DNA of 64,000 nt from Streptomyces lincolnensis (GCF_001685355.1 NZ_CP016438.1:5146001-5210000), one strand, 5' to 3'. Shown: positions 16,949 to 26,627, counted from the first letter of the stretch. Notes: a model not told the origin generated them from the sequence alone. Translations and numbers: made by a program.

Positions 16949-18163
16949 GTGACCGTGGAGAGCACTGCCGCGCGCACCACGCGACGCAGCGCAGGTACGA
17001 CCGGTGGCACGGCCGGCAAGCGAACGACGGCGAAGAGCACGGCCGCCAAGAAGCCCGCGGCCGCGAAGAAGTCGCCGAGCGGCGAGCCCGAGCTCGTCCA
17101 GCTGCTGACGCCCGAGGGCAAACGCGTCAAGAGCGCCGCCTACGACAAGTACGTCACCGGCATCACCCCCGAAGACCTCCGCGGCCTGTACCGCGACATG
17201 GTCCTCACCCGCCGCTTCGACGCCGAGGCCACCTCCCTGCAACGCCAGGGCGAGCTGGGCCTGTGGGCCTCGCTGCTCGGCCAGGAGGCCGCCCAGATCG
17301 GCTCGGGCCGCGCCACCCGCGAGGACGACTACGTCTTCCCGACCTACCGCGAGCACGGCGTCGCCTGGTGCCGCGGGGTCGATCCCACCAACCTGCTGGG
17401 CATGTTCCGCGGCGTGAACAACGGCGGCTGGGACCCCAACAGCAACAACTTCCACCTCTACACGATCGTCATCGGCTCCCAGACGCTGCACGCCACGGGC
17501 TACGCGATGGGCGTCGCCAAGGACGGCGCGGACAGCGCCGTGATCGCGTACTTCGGCGACGGCGCCTCCAGCCAGGGCGACGTGGCCGAATCGTTCACCT
17601 TCTCCGCGGTCTACAACGCCCCCGTGGTGTTCTTCTGCCAGAACAACCAGTGGGCGATCTCCGAGCCGACCGAGAGGCAGACCCGCGTCCCGCTCTACCA
17701 GCGCGCGCAGGGCTACGGCTTCCCGGGCGTCCGCGTCGACGGCAACGACGTCCTGGCCTGCCTCGCGGTGACGCGGTGGGCGCTGGAGCGTGCCCGCGGC
17801 GGCGAGGGCCCGACCCTGGTCGAGGCGTACACCTACCGCATGGGCGCCCACACCACCTCCGACGACCCGAGCAAGTACCGCGCCGACGAGGAGCGCGAGG
17901 CGTGGGAGGCGAAGGACCCGATCCTGCGCCTTCGCCGGTACCTGGAGGCCTCAAACCACGCGGACGAGGGATTTTTCGCGGAACTGGAGGCCGAGAGCGA
18001 GGCGTTGGGCAAACGAGTACGCGAAGCGGTCCGCGCCATGCCGGACCCGGACCACTTCGCCATCTTCGAGAACGTCTACGCGGACGGGCACGCCCTCGTC
18101 GACGAGGAGCGGGCGCAGTTCGCCGCCTACCAGGCGTCGTTCGCGGATGGAGAGGGGGCCTGA
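16949..18163 (+). CDS. bkdA: Branched-chain 2-oxoacid dehydrogenase E1 alpha subunit
   Basis: 404 aa; with E1 beta it decarboxylates branched-chain keto acids, supplying isobutyryl-, isovaleryl- and 2-methylbutyryl-CoA primers. The thiamine-diphosphate motif is intact: [12 protein letters not shown] to CQNNQWAIS (GDG...NN). The phosphorylation-loop region [16 protein letters not shown] is also recognisable. The first 45 residues are a Lys/Ala/Thr-rich extension ([10 protein letters not shown]) absent from the catalytic fold. Start GTG 16949 with GGAGGAG 6 bp upstream; the frame is open further upstream but lies in the promoter region. First gene of bkdABC. Confidence 0.96.
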   Translation: MTVESTAARTTRRSAGTTGGTAGKRTTAKSTAAKKPAAAKKSPSGEPELVQLLTPEGKRVKSAAYDKYVTGITPEDLRGLYRDMVLTRRFDAEATSLQRQGELGLWASLLGQEAAQIGSGRATREDDYVFPTYREHGVAWCRGVDPTNLLGMFRGVNNGGWDPNSNNFHLYTIVIGSQTLHATGYAMGVAKDGADSAVIAYFGDGASSQGDVAESFTFSAVYNAPVVFFCQNNQWAISEPTERQTRVPLYQRAQGYGFPGVRVDGNDVLACLAVTRWALERARGGEGPTLVEAYTYRMGAHTTSDDPSKYRADEEREAWEAKDPILRLRRYLEASNHADEGFFAELEAESEALGKRVREAVRAMPDPDHFAIFENVYADGHALVDEERAQFAAYQASFADGEGA

Positions 18164-18165
18164 CC

Positions 18166-19161
18166 ATGACCGTGGAAAAGATGGCTGTGGAAAAAATGGC
18201 TTTGGCCAAGGCGATCAACGAATCGCTGCGGCGTGCCCTGGAGACCGACCCCAAGGTCCTCGTCATGGGCGAGGACGTCGGCAAGCTCGGCGGTGTCTTC
18301 CGGGTGACGGACGGCCTCCAGAAGGACTTCGGCGAGAGCCGCGTCATCGACACCCCCCTCGCCGAGTCCGGCATCGTCGGCACGGCGATCGGCCTCGCCC
18401 TGCGCGGCTACCGCCCGGTGGTGGAGATCCAGTTCGACGGCTTCGTCTTCCCGGCCTACGACCAGATCGTCACCCAGCTCGCGAAGATGCACGCGCGCTC
18501 CCTGGGCAAGGTCAAGCTCCCGGTCGTCGTCCGTATCCCCTACGGCGGCGGCATCGGCGCGGTCGAGCACCACTCGGAGTCCCCCGAGGCGCTGTTCGCG
18601 CACGTGTCGGGCCTGAAGGTGGTCTCCCCGTCGAACGCGGGCGACGCCTACTGGATGATGCAGCAGGCCATCCAGAGCGACGACCCCGTGATCTTCTTCG
18701 AGCCCAAGCGACGCTACTGGGACAAGGCCGAGGTCAACACCGAGGCGATCCCGGGCCCGCTGCACAAGGCCCGGGTGGTCCGCGAGGGCACCGACCTCAC
18801 CCTCGTCGCCTACGGCCCGATGGTGAAGCTCTGCCAGGAGGTGGCCGACGCGGCCGCCGAGGAGGGCAGGTCCCTGGAGATCCTGGACCTGCGCTCGGTG
18901 TCCCCGCTGGACTTCGACTCGATCCAGGCGTCGGTGGAGAAGACCCGCCGCCTGGTGGTGGTCCACGAGGCCCCGGTGTTCTTCGGTTCGGGCGCGGAGA
19001 TCGCCGCCCGGATCACGGAGCGCTGCTTCTACCACCTGGAGGCCCCGGTGCTCAGGGTCGGCGGCTATCACGCCCCCTATCCGCCGGCCCGGCTGGAGGA
19101 GGAGTACCTGCCCGGACTGGACCGGGTACTCGACGCCGTCGACCGCTCGCTGGCGTACTGA
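18166..19161 (+). CDS. bkdB: Branched-chain 2-oxoacid dehydrogenase E1 beta subunit
   Basis: 331 aa partner of the preceding E1 alpha, starting 2 bp after its stop. It carries the same blocks as the first copy (GEDVGKLGGVFRVTDGL, LAESGIVGTAIGLALRGYRP, PYGGGIGAVEHHSES), the two being roughly two-thirds identical by eye. The N-terminus repeats VEKMAVEKMAL. Other in-frame starts upstream lie within E1 alpha and are rejected. Confidence 0.96.
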   Translation: MTVEKMAVEKMALAKAINESLRRALETDPKVLVMGEDVGKLGGVFRVTDGLQKDFGESRVIDTPLAESGIVGTAIGLALRGYRPVVEIQFDGFVFPAYDQIVTQLAKMHARSLGKVKLPVVVRIPYGGGIGAVEHHSESPEALFAHVSGLKVVSPSNAGDAYWMMQQAIQSDDPVIFFEPKRRYWDKAEVNTEAIPGPLHKARVVREGTDLTLVAYGPMVKLCQEVADAAAEEGRSLEILDLRSVSPLDFDSIQASVEKTRRLVVVHEAPVFFGSGAEIAARITERCFYHLEAPVLRVGGYHAPYPPARLEEEYLPGLDRVLDAVDRSLAY

Positions 19162-19172
19162 GGAGAGGGGTC

Positions 19173-20606
19173 GTGACGACGATGACGGAAGCGTCCGTAC
19201 GCGAGTTCAAGATGCCGGACGTGGGCGAGGGCCTCACCGAGGCCGAGATCCTCAAGTGGTACGTCCAGCCCGGTGACACGGTCACCGACGGCCAGGTGGT
19301 GTGCGAGGTCGAGACCGCCAAGGCGGCCGTCGAACTGCCCATCCCCTACGACGGCGTGGTCCGCGAGCTGCGCTTCGGCGAGGGCACCACGGTCGACGTG
19401 GGCACGGCGATCATCTCGGTGGATGTCGCGGGCGGGGGTGCGGCGGCCGCTCAGGCGCCCGAGGCATCCGCGTCGGCCGTGGCTGCCGCGCCCGCCGTAT
19501 CCGCCGAGAAGAAGCCCGAGCCGTCGAAGCCGGCCGCGGGCTCGGGCCGCCAGCCGGTGCTCGTCGGCTACGGCGTGGCCACCTCCTCCACCAAGCGCCG
19601 CCCCCGCAAGGGCCCGGAGATCCCGGCCCAGGAGGCGTCGAAGGCGATCCAGAGCGAGCTGAACGGCCATGGGGCGGCCGCGGCCGCGAAGCCGCGCCCG
19701 CTGGCCAAGCCGCCGGTGCGCAAGCTGGCCAAGGACCTGGGTGTCGACCTGGCGACGGTGATCCCGTCCGGCCCGGACGGCATCATCACGCGCGAGGACG
19801 TGCACGCCGCGGTGACCCCGCCGCAGCAGGCCCCCGAGCCGGTGACGGCACCGCCCGTCACCCCGGTGGCCGCTCCCGCGGCGCCGGCGGCGTCGTACGA
19901 CGCGGCGCGCGAGACCCGGATCCCGGTCCGGGGTGTGCGCAAGGCGACGGCCGCGGCGATGGTCGGCTCGGCGTTCACCGCGCCGCATGTCACCGAGTTC
20001 GTGACGGTCGACGTGACCCGCACGATGAAGCTGGTCGAGGAGCTCAAGCAGGACAAGGAGTTCCAGGGGCTGCGGGTCAATCCGCTGCTGCTGATCGCCA
20101 AGGCGCTCCTGGTCGCGATCAGGCGCAACCCGGACGTCAACGCGTCCTGGGACGAGGCGGCGCAGGAGATCGTGGTCAAGCACTACGTCAACCTGGGCAT
20201 CGCGGCGGCCACCCCGCGCGGGCTGATCGTCCCGAACATCAAGGACGCCGACGCCAAGACGCTGCCCCAGCTGGCCGAGGGGCTGGCCGAGCTGGTCGCC
20301 ACGGCCCGCGAGGGCAAGACGTCCCCCGCCGCGATGCAGGGCGGCACGGTGACCATCACCAATGTCGGCGTCTTCGGCGTCGACACCGGCACCCCGATCC
20401 TGCCGCCCGGCGAGTCCGCCATCCTCGCCGTCGGCGCGATCAAGCTCCAGCCGTGGGTCCACAAGGGCAAGGTGAAGCCCCGTCAGGTCACCACCCTGGC
20501 CCTCTCCTTCGACCACCGCCTGATCGACGGCGAACTGGGCTCGAAGGTCCTGGCCGACGTGGCGGCCGTCCTGGAACAGCCGAAGCGCCTGATCACCTGG
20601 GCGTAA
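19173..20606 (+). CDS. bkdC: Branched-chain 2-oxoacid dehydrogenase E2 (acyltransferase)
   Basis: 477 aa. Lipoyl domain residues about 9-85 with the modified lysine in ETAKA. An Ala/Pro/Val-rich linker follows, then the E3-binding domain (KPPVRKLAKDLGVDLATV to ITREDVHAAV), a second linker, and the catalytic domain ending LSFDHRLIDGELGS (His and Asp of HxxxDG). GTG 19173 follows AGGAGAGGGG; the ATG nine bases later is an alternative. Last gene of the operon, followed by a strong hairpin. No E3 gene is nearby, so the complex presumably uses a shared dihydrolipoamide dehydrogenase. Confidence 0.96.
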   Translation: MTTMTEASVREFKMPDVGEGLTEAEILKWYVQPGDTVTDGQVVCEVETAKAAVELPIPYDGVVRELRFGEGTTVDVGTAIISVDVAGGGAAAAQAPEASASAVAAAPAVSAEKKPEPSKPAAGSGRQPVLVGYGVATSSTKRRPRKGPEIPAQEASKAIQSELNGHGAAAAAKPRPLAKPPVRKLAKDLGVDLATVIPSGPDGIITREDVHAAVTPPQQAPEPVTAPPVTPVAAPAAPAASYDAARETRIPVRGVRKATAAAMVGSAFTAPHVTEFVTVDVTRTMKLVEELKQDKEFQGLRVNPLLLIAKALLVAIRRNPDVNASWDEAAQEIVVKHYVNLGIAAATPRGLIVPNIKDADAKTLPQLAEGLAELVATAREGKTSPAAMQGGTVTITNVGVFGVDTGTPILPPGESAILAVGAIKLQPWVHKGKVKPRQVTTLALSFDHRLIDGELGSKVLADVAAVLEQPKRLITWA

Positions 20607-20612
20607 CAAGAG

Positions 20613-20644
20613 GGGCCGCGCCTCCCTCACGGGAAGCGCGGCCC
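20613..20644. terminator. Bidirectional terminator after bkdABC
   Basis: GGGCCGCGC and GCGCGGCCC form a perfect 9-bp stem over a 14-nt loop, 6 bp after the bkdC stop and 34 bp from the end of the convergent DD-transpeptidase gene. Confidence 0.88.
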
Positions 20645-20678
20645 ACTCGGTCCTGCTCGGGCGCTGCCCGACTCCGAC

Positions 20679-21689
20679 TCAGCCGAGCTTGGCGAAGCCG
20701 TAGTTGAGGAGCTTCTTCGCGTCCGTCGCACGCTGGGTGGCGTTCGTGGAGGCGAGGACCGTGCCGTAGACCGTCTTGCCGTTGCGGGTGGCGGCGAAGA
20801 CGAGGCAGTAGCCGGCCTCGTCGCCGGAGCCGGTCTTCACACCGATCGTGCCGCTGTAGCTGCCGAGCAGCGAGTTGGTGTTCTTCCACGTGCCCATCGT
20901 GCGGGTGCTGCCCGTCTTGGTGATGGTCTTCGCGGTGTACGTCTTGGTCTTCACGACCGCGCGGAAGGTGGAGTTCTTCATCGCGTTGCTGGCGAGCTTC
21001 GTCAGGTCCTTCGGCGTCGAGTAGTTCTTGCCGTTGCCGATGCCGTCGAAGGAGTCGAAGTGCGTGTTGGTCAGACCGAGCTTCTTCGCCTCGGTGTTCA
21101 TCTTGCCGATGAACGACTTCACACGCGCCGCACGGGTCGAGCCCGAGCCGAACTTGTCGGCCAGCGCGTACGCGGCGTCGCAGCCGGACGGCAGCATCAG
21201 CCCGTAGAGCAGCTGGCGCACGGTGACCTTGTCACCGACGATCAGCCGGGCGGACGAGGCGCCCCTGGACACGATGTAGTCGCTGTACGCCTTCTGGATC
21301 GTGACCTTGGCGTTCAGGTTGAGGTTCGACTGCGCCAGAACGACCTTCGCAGTCATGATCTTCGTGGTGGAGCCGGTGGAGCGCTTGGTGTTCGCGGCCT
21401 TGCTGTACAGACCCGCGCCGTTCGCGTTGTTCATCACGTAGCCGGCCTTGGCGACGATCGTGGGCGCGGTGGCGGCCTGCGCGGGGACCGCGGTGAGGGC
21501 TCCGGTCGCGAGGACGGCGCCGGCGGTCACGGAGACGGCGGCGGCTCGGCGGAAGCGGACGGACTTGAAGCCGCCCTTGATGCCCGTTATCAACTGAGAT
21601 ACCCCGATGTTGTCGATTGCCCCTGAGGTGCGGCCGATTGAGGTGAGCAAGGAATGTGGGGCCGCAGGTGTGTGACTCGTAACTAGCAC
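20679..21689 (-). CDS. Serine DD-transpeptidase / D-Ala-D-Ala carboxypeptidase, Streptomyces K15 type
   Basis: Penicillin-binding enzyme acting on peptidoglycan outside the membrane. Active-site motifs (numbered from ATG 21689): Ser107-Thr-Thr-Lys110, Ser168-Gly-Cys170, and Lys285-Thr-Gly287. Cys in the usual SxN position is the hallmark of the Streptomyces K15 DD-transpeptidase, which this protein matches closely over its whole mature length. Signal peptide: FRRAAAVSVTAGAVLATGALTA ending VPAQAA at about residue 73. The 336-aa reading has an unusually long N-region; a TTG near 21590 would give the usual shorter precursor, so the start is uncertain. Monocistronic. Confidence 0.95.
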   Translation of the reverse strand: MLVTSHTPAAPHSLLTSIGRTSGAIDNIGVSQLITGIKGGFKSVRFRRAAAVSVTAGAVLATGALTAVPAQAATAPTIVAKAGYVMNNANGAGLYSKAANTKRSTGSTTKIMTAKVVLAQSNLNLNAKVTIQKAYSDYIVSRGASSARLIVGDKVTVRQLLYGLMLPSGCDAAYALADKFGSGSTRAARVKSFIGKMNTEAKKLGLTNTHFDSFDGIGNGKNYSTPKDLTKLASNAMKNSTFRAVVKTKTYTAKTITKTGSTRTMGTWKNTNSLLGSYSGTIGVKTGSGDEAGYCLVFAATRNGKTVYGTVLASTNATQRATDAKKLLNYGFAKLG

Positions 21690-21804
21690 AGAAGGTTGTG
21701 GGGTTGCTCGGCCGGGGTTGGGTTCTTTACCGGACCATCCGATCTACCCGTCCGTATTCTGGACGGTCGCCATCATGCGTACGTGTTGTATCTAAGCTGT
21801 CGGC

Positions 21805-22455
21805 ATGAGCCTGGCCGTCAAGCAACCTCCCGCCGCCGACCGCGTCTACGCCCACGTCAAACAGGGTGTTCTGGAGCGCCGCTACGAGGGCGGCATCCTC
21901 CTGACCGAGGGTGAACTGGCCGAGGCCGTCGGGGTTTCTCGCACACCTGTGCGGGAGGCGCTGCTGCGGCTGGAGGCCGAGGGGCTCATCAAGCTGTACC
22001 CGAAAAAGGGAGCCCTCGTCCTTCCCGTCTCCGCCCAGGAGATCGCCGACGTCGTCGAGACCCGGCTGCTCGTCGAGGAGCACGCGGCCCGCAAGGCGGT
22101 CCCCGCCCCCGCCGGGCTCGTCGAACGCCTGGAGGAACTGCTCGCCCAGCAGAAGCAGCAGGCCGCGGCCGGTGACCTCGCCGGAGCCGCCGTCACCGAC
22201 CGCTGTTTCCACGCCGAGATCGTCCGCAGCGGCGGCAACGAGATCCTCTCCCGCCTCTACGACCAGCTGCGCGACCGCCAGCTGCGCATGGGCGTCGCCG
22301 TCATGCACTCCCACCCCGACCGGATCGCCAAGACCCTCGCCGAGCACGAGGAGATCCTCCGCGCGCTGCGGTCCGGGGACGCGGAGGCCGCGGTGGAGAT
22401 CGTCCACCGGCACGTCGGCTGGTTCTCCCACCTGGCACGGGGTGAGGTCCGATGA
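21805..22455 (+). CDS. GntR-family transcriptional regulator (FadR subfamily)
   Basis: 216 aa. N-terminal winged helix (about residues 10-75) with the GntR signature EAVGVSRTPVREALLRLEAEG, then an alpha-helical FCD ligand-binding domain (about 80-210) with metal-type His and Asp positions. Its stop overlaps the MFS transporter start (ATGA at 22452-22455), so it most likely senses a compound carried by that transporter and controls the operon itself. The 115-bp upstream region holds a 6-bp inverted repeat CCGTCC/GGACGG (21748-21766) that could be its operator. Confidence 0.92.
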   Translation: MSLAVKQPPAADRVYAHVKQGVLERRYEGGILLTEGELAEAVGVSRTPVREALLRLEAEGLIKLYPKKGALVLPVSAQEIADVVETRLLVEEHAARKAVPAPAGLVERLEELLAQQKQQAAAGDLAGAAVTDRCFHAEIVRSGGNEILSRLYDQLRDRQLRMGVAVMHSHPDRIAKTLAEHEEILRALRSGDAEAAVEIVHRHVGWFSHLARGEVR

Positions 22456-23756
22456 CCCGGACCTCAGGCACCGTCCTCCCGGGTGACCCGCCGGGCGGCC
22501 GGCGCGCGGCCGCCGTCTGGGGGATCGGCGTCTCCGTCTACTTCGTCGCGGTCATCTTCCGTACGTCCCTCGGCGTCGCCGGCCTCGACGCGGCCGACCG
22601 CTTCCATGTGAACGCCTCCGCGCTGTCGACCTTCTCGATCCTCCAGCTCCTCGTCTACGCCGGTATGCAGATACCCGTGGGCCTGCTGGTCGACCGGCTC
22701 GGCACGAAGAAGGTGCTGGGCCTCGGCGTGGTCCTCTTCACCGCGGGACAACTCGGCTTCGCGTTCTCCCCGTCGTACGGCATGGCCCTCGCCTCGCGGG
22801 CGCTGCTCGGCTGCGGTGACGCGATGACCTTCATCAGCGTGCTGCGGCTGGGCACCCGCTGGTTCCCGGCCCGGCGCGGCCCGCTGATCGCGCAGCTCGC
22901 CGGGCTGGTCGGCATGGCGGGCAACCTGGTCTCCACCCTCCTCCTGGCCCGGCTGCTGCACGGCATCGGCTGGACGGCGGCCTTCGCGGGCAGCGCGCTC
23001 GCCGGTGTCGTCGTCTTCGTCCTGCTCCTGCTGTTCCTGAAGGACCACCCCGAGGGGCACGAACCGGAGCCCTTCCCGCACCGGGGCGCCGCCTACGTAC
23101 GACGCCAGATCGCCGCGTCCTGGCGCGAACCGGGGACCCGGCTCGGGCTCTGGGTGCACTTCACCACCCAGTTCCCGGCGATGGTGTTCCTGCTCCTGTG
23201 GGGCCTGCCCTTCCTCGTCGAGGCCCAGGGCCTGTCCCGCGCGACCGCGGGCGAACTCCTCACCCTCGTCGTCCTGTCCAACATGATGATCGGGCTCGTC
23301 TACGGCCAGGTCGTCGCCCGCCACCACGAGGCGCGGCTGCCGCTGGCGCTGGCGACCGTGGGGGCGACGGCACTGCTGTGGGGCGCCACACTGGCCTACC
23401 CCGGCGACCACGCCCCGATGTGGCTGCTGGTCGTGCTGTGCGTGGTGCTCGGGGCGTGCGGGCCCGCCTCGATGCTCGGCTTCGACTTCGCCCGCCCGGC
23501 GAACCCGCCCGAGCGGCAGGGGACCGCGTCCGGCATCACCAACATGGGCGGGTTCGTCGCCTCCATGACCACGCTGTTCGCCGTGGGCGTCCTGCTCGAC
23601 GCCACCGGCGGCGACTACTCCGTCGCCTTCTCCTCCGTCTTCGTCCTCCAGGCCCTGGGGGTCAGCCAGATCCTGCGGCTGCGCAAGCGGGCGATCCGGC
23701 GGGAGCGGGAGCGGCTGGTGGCGTCGCGGGTGGAGACGGTGCACGTGCCCGTGTGA
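22452..23756 (+). CDS. MFS transporter
   Basis: 434 aa, about 12 TM segments, major facilitator superfamily. The loop 2-3 motif is present as GLLVDRLGTKKVL, and the second half begins near residue 215. The C-terminal tail is basic (LRLRKRAIRRERERL). Closest by eye to the organic-acid/sugar-acid MFS group. It is coupled to the GntR gene, which implies regulated uptake or efflux of a small organic acid; the direction and substrate are not evident. Confidence 0.9.
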   Translation: MTRTSGTVLPGDPPGGRRAAAVWGIGVSVYFVAVIFRTSLGVAGLDAADRFHVNASALSTFSILQLLVYAGMQIPVGLLVDRLGTKKVLGLGVVLFTAGQLGFAFSPSYGMALASRALLGCGDAMTFISVLRLGTRWFPARRGPLIAQLAGLVGMAGNLVSTLLLARLLHGIGWTAAFAGSALAGVVVFVLLLLFLKDHPEGHEPEPFPHRGAAYVRRQIAASWREPGTRLGLWVHFTTQFPAMVFLLLWGLPFLVEAQGLSRATAGELLTLVVLSNMMIGLVYGQVVARHHEARLPLALATVGATALLWGATLAYPGDHAPMWLLVVLCVVLGACGPASMLGFDFARPANPPERQGTASGITNMGGFVASMTTLFAVGVLLDATGGDYSVAFSSVFVLQALGVSQILRLRKRAIRRERERLVASRVETVHVPV

Positions 23757-23786
23757 GGGTGCGCGGTGCGCCCGGAGCGCTGTCGA

Positions 23787-24578
23787 TCAGGCGGCCGGGA
23801 CCAGGGTGAGGTACGCGTAGCCCAGCACTCCGCGGTAGGTCAGCCACCGGGCGCGGTGGCGGTCGAGGCGGTCGCGGGTCTCGGCGGCGAGGGGATGGGC
23901 GGGGTGGGTCGCGAGCCACACCTCGGTGTCCGCCTGGTAGCCGGACTCGAACTCCTCCCACTCGTCGAGGTTCGCCGTCTCGATCCACTCGGGCCTGAAT
24001 CCCGCGGCCACGGCGGTGTCGACCAGGCGCGCCAGGTCGTAGTGCTCACCGGCCGAGGCGCCCGGCCACATGCCGGACAGCTCCGCCGGGGTCGGGGTGC
24101 GCTGCCAGAAGCCCTCGCCGAACAGCGCGCGGCCGCCGTCGGCCACCAGCCGGCGCAGCTCCTTCAGCGCCTCGTCGGTGTGCAGGGGCGGCTCGGCCGT
24201 GCTCAGGGCCTGGCCGGCGCCCAGGCACAGGACGAGGTCGACGGGGCCGCGGGTCGTTCCCAGGGCGGACTCCGCCACGAACTCCGCCCGGTCGGCGAGG
24301 CCCCTCGCCGTGGCGTCGCGGCGGCCCCGGGCCAGATCCTCTTCCCTGAGGTCGACACCGACGCCGTTCGCCTGCGGTACGGCGTCCAGGACGCGCAGCA
24401 TGAACTCGCCCCAGCCGCAGCCGATGTCGAGCACCGTGGAGGGCTTCGCGGCCGCCAGGCGCCGGACCAGGGCGGTGGCCCGGGTCTCGGAGAGGGGACC
24501 GTGGAAGGTGAGGCGGGTGAGGTGGGGCGGGACGTCGCCAGGGGTGTCGGTACGGGCGTCGGTACGGGTGTCTGTCAT
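23787..24578 (-). CDS. Class I SAM-dependent methyltransferase
   Basis: 263 aa cytoplasmic methyltransferase. Motif I is VLDIGCGWGEFMLRVLDA (about residues 53-70), the acidic residue of motif II is in GVGVDLREEDLARG, and motif IV-like is DLVLCLGAGQAL. Gly-rich motif and Rossmann order fit a small-molecule methyltransferase. The substrate is unknown. The N-terminus repeats TDTRTDARTDTPGD. Separated by 118 bp from the next gene upstream on the same strand. Confidence 0.88.
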   Translation of the reverse strand: MTDTRTDARTDTPGDVPPHLTRLTFHGPLSETRATALVRRLAAAKPSTVLDIGCGWGEFMLRVLDAVPQANGVGVDLREEDLARGRRDATARGLADRAEFVAESALGTTRGPVDLVLCLGAGQALSTAEPPLHTDEALKELRRLVADGGRALFGEGFWQRTPTPAELSGMWPGASAGEHYDLARLVDTAVAAGFRPEWIETANLDEWEEFESGYQADTEVWLATHPAHPLAAETRDRLDRHRARWLTYRGVLGYAYLTLVPAA

Positions 24579-24696
24579 GGGGCGGACGCTAGTGCGGGGT
24601 TGGCCGGGGCGACAGCGAATATGCCCGGCCCGGTCCCCTGGGCGAGTCCCTCGGCCGGCCCTTTGAACCGGCGTTCGCAGGCGCCGCCCCCGCCTC

Positions 24697-25521
24697 CTAC
24701 TGCGTCACCGTGAAGTTGCGCAGGATCGCCGTCGTCAGGGTCGGGTCGCCCTCCGCCTTCACGCGGTCGGCCACCGCGTCCACGCTCACCCGACCGCAGG
24801 CGAGGCGGACGTAGGTCTCCCAGTCGAGGGTGAGGGTGGCGGCGGGGCCGAGGGCGGGAGCGGTTTCGAGGGTGCCGCGGCCCTGGATGTCGACGCGGAT
24901 GGTGCGCAGGAACTCGACGGGGCCGTGCACGTCGAAGACGACCGCCGAACTGCGCGGGGCCTCGGACTTGGCGGCCACGACCTCGGGGAGCGCGTCGAGC
25001 AGCACGTCACGGGCGACGTGCGCGCCGGGGGAGTCGAGGTTGCCGGGACGGCCCAGGGCGGTGCGCAGGTCCTGTTCGTGCACCCACACGTCGAACGCGT
25101 GCTTGCGCATTGATTCTTCGAGCGTCAGTTCGCTGCCGAGCGGGCCACGTACCTTCGTGCCCGGGTCCCGGGACTCGTTCCGCAGCTGGCGGTTGCGGCG
25201 GATGACCGTGTACTCCAGCTCGGACGTCATCTCCGGTGCCGTGTGGTGGCGGCGGACGTCGACCTGCATCTCCATGTACCGCTGGTGGTCGTTGGTGACG
25301 TGGTACAGGTCGCGCGGGAGCGTGTGGATGGGGCGCGGGTCGCCGAGCATCTCGCAGTCCAGGCCGATGACATGGGACACGACGTCACGGACCGACCAGC
25401 CGGGGCACGGGGTACGCCGGTTCCACTCTCCCTCCACAAGCGGGGTCACCAGCTCGGATATCGCGTCGATGGAGTGGGTCCAGGCGTCGGCGTAGGGCTG
25501 GAGGGTGGGATGCAGACTCAC
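24697..25521 (-). CDS. Maleylpyruvate isomerase-family mycothiol-dependent enzyme
   Basis: 274 aa. N-terminal DinB-like four-helix domain (MDMPI_N): TPCPGWSVRDVVSHVIGLDCEM with the metal-binding His, and KHAFDVWVHEQDLRTALG with two further His. An SCP2-like C-terminal domain follows (about 190-270). Members use mycothiol as cofactor or act as mycothiol S-transferases. The reaction catalysed here is not predictable. Monocistronic, with 182 bp to the divergent nitrilase. Confidence 0.85.
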   Translation of the reverse strand: MSLHPTLQPYADAWTHSIDAISELVTPLVEGEWNRRTPCPGWSVRDVVSHVIGLDCEMLGDPRPIHTLPRDLYHVTNDHQRYMEMQVDVRRHHTAPEMTSELEYTVIRRNRQLRNESRDPGTKVRGPLGSELTLEESMRKHAFDVWVHEQDLRTALGRPGNLDSPGAHVARDVLLDALPEVVAAKSEAPRSSAVVFDVHGPVEFLRTIRVDIQGRGTLETAPALGPAATLTLDWETYVRLACGRVSVDAVADRVKAEGDPTLTTAILRNFTVTQ

Positions 25522-25703
25522 GGAACGGGACCCCTCGGCGGTCGGTGCACGGGCAGGTGTTGGCGGCGTTGCCAGTGGGAGGCGGTGGCTGTCGGCGGGT
25601 GTCTTGGAACGCTAAGTTACGCTGCTGTGAGGCACCCCGGCAGTGCTTTCGTGTGACGATCGTAGGCCCGTGTGGACGGCTCGAATGCCAGGACGGTGGT
25701 AGT

Positions 25704-26501
25704 GTGCGCGCCTCTCTGATCCAGATCGCCGTGGAAGAGGGCGAATCCGTCGAATCCCGTCGGCGCCGTGTGGCCTCTCTGGTGCGGGACCAGAACGGTG
25801 CCGACCTCGTCGTGCTGCCGGAGCTGTGGACCACCGGTGCCTTCGCCTTCGAGGAGTTCGACGCCGAGGCCGAGCCGCTGCGAGGCCCGACGTACGAGGC
25901 CATGGCGAAGGCGGCGAGCGACGCGGGCGTCTGGCTGCACGCGGGCTCGATTCCCGAGCGGGCCCCGGACGGGACCCTCTACAACACCTCCCTCGTCTTC
26001 TCACCCACCGGTGACCTGGCCGCCTCCTACCGCAAGATCCACCGCTTCGGCTTCGACAAGGGCGAGGCCGTGCTGATGGGCGCGGGCCGGGAGCTGGTGA
26101 CGGTCCCGCTGCCCGGCACCACCGTCGGTGTGGCCACCTGTTACGACCTCCGGTTCCCCGAGTTGTTCCGCTCTCTCGTCGACGCGGGCGCCGAGACCCT
26201 GGTGATCCCCGCGGGCTGGCCGGAGCGCCGCCGGGCGCACTGGACGCTGCTGGCCCAGGCGCGGGCGGTCGAGAACCAGGCGTTCGTGCTCGCCTGTGGA
26301 ACGGCCGGGACGCACGCGGGAGTTCCGCAGGCCGGTCACTCGATCGTGGTGGATCCGTGGGGCGAGGTGCTCGCCGAGGCCGGCGCCGACGAGGAGATCC
26401 TCACGGTGGACTTCGACCCCGGGAAGGTCGCGACGACACGGGAGCAGTTCCCGGCGCTGAAGGACCGGGTGCTCGGGCTCAAGGCACCGGACCGGTCCTG
26501 A
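25704..26501 (+). CDS. Carbon-nitrogen hydrolase (nitrilase/omega-amidase family)
   Basis: 265 aa cytoplasmic amidase of the nitrilase superfamily. The catalytic triad is visible: Glu in VVLPELWTTG, Lys in YRKIHRFGFDKGE, and Cys in VATCYDLRFPELFR. The overall motif pattern (GSIPER, WPERRRAHW, GTAGTHAG) resembles Nit2-type omega-amidases that hydrolyse 2-oxoglutaramate-like amides. Start GTG 25704 fits the family N-terminus (VRASLIQIAVEEG). The frame is open further upstream but without homology. Monocistronic. Confidence 0.9.
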   Translation: MRASLIQIAVEEGESVESRRRRVASLVRDQNGADLVVLPELWTTGAFAFEEFDAEAEPLRGPTYEAMAKAASDAGVWLHAGSIPERAPDGTLYNTSLVFSPTGDLAASYRKIHRFGFDKGEAVLMGAGRELVTVPLPGTTVGVATCYDLRFPELFRSLVDAGAETLVIPAGWPERRRAHWTLLAQARAVENQAFVLACGTAGTHAGVPQAGHSIVVDPWGEVLAEAGADEEILTVDFDPGKVATTREQFPALKDRVLGLKAPDRS

Positions 26502-26627
26502 CGCCGATGCCTCGTGGTCGAGGACCGACCCTGACTTCGCTCAGTACCCGGTAGTCGCCTCCTTCCCCAGAATCGAGTGCACGGGGCTCGCAGGGAGTCC
26601 CGGACACCGAAGAATCACGGGGTTGTG

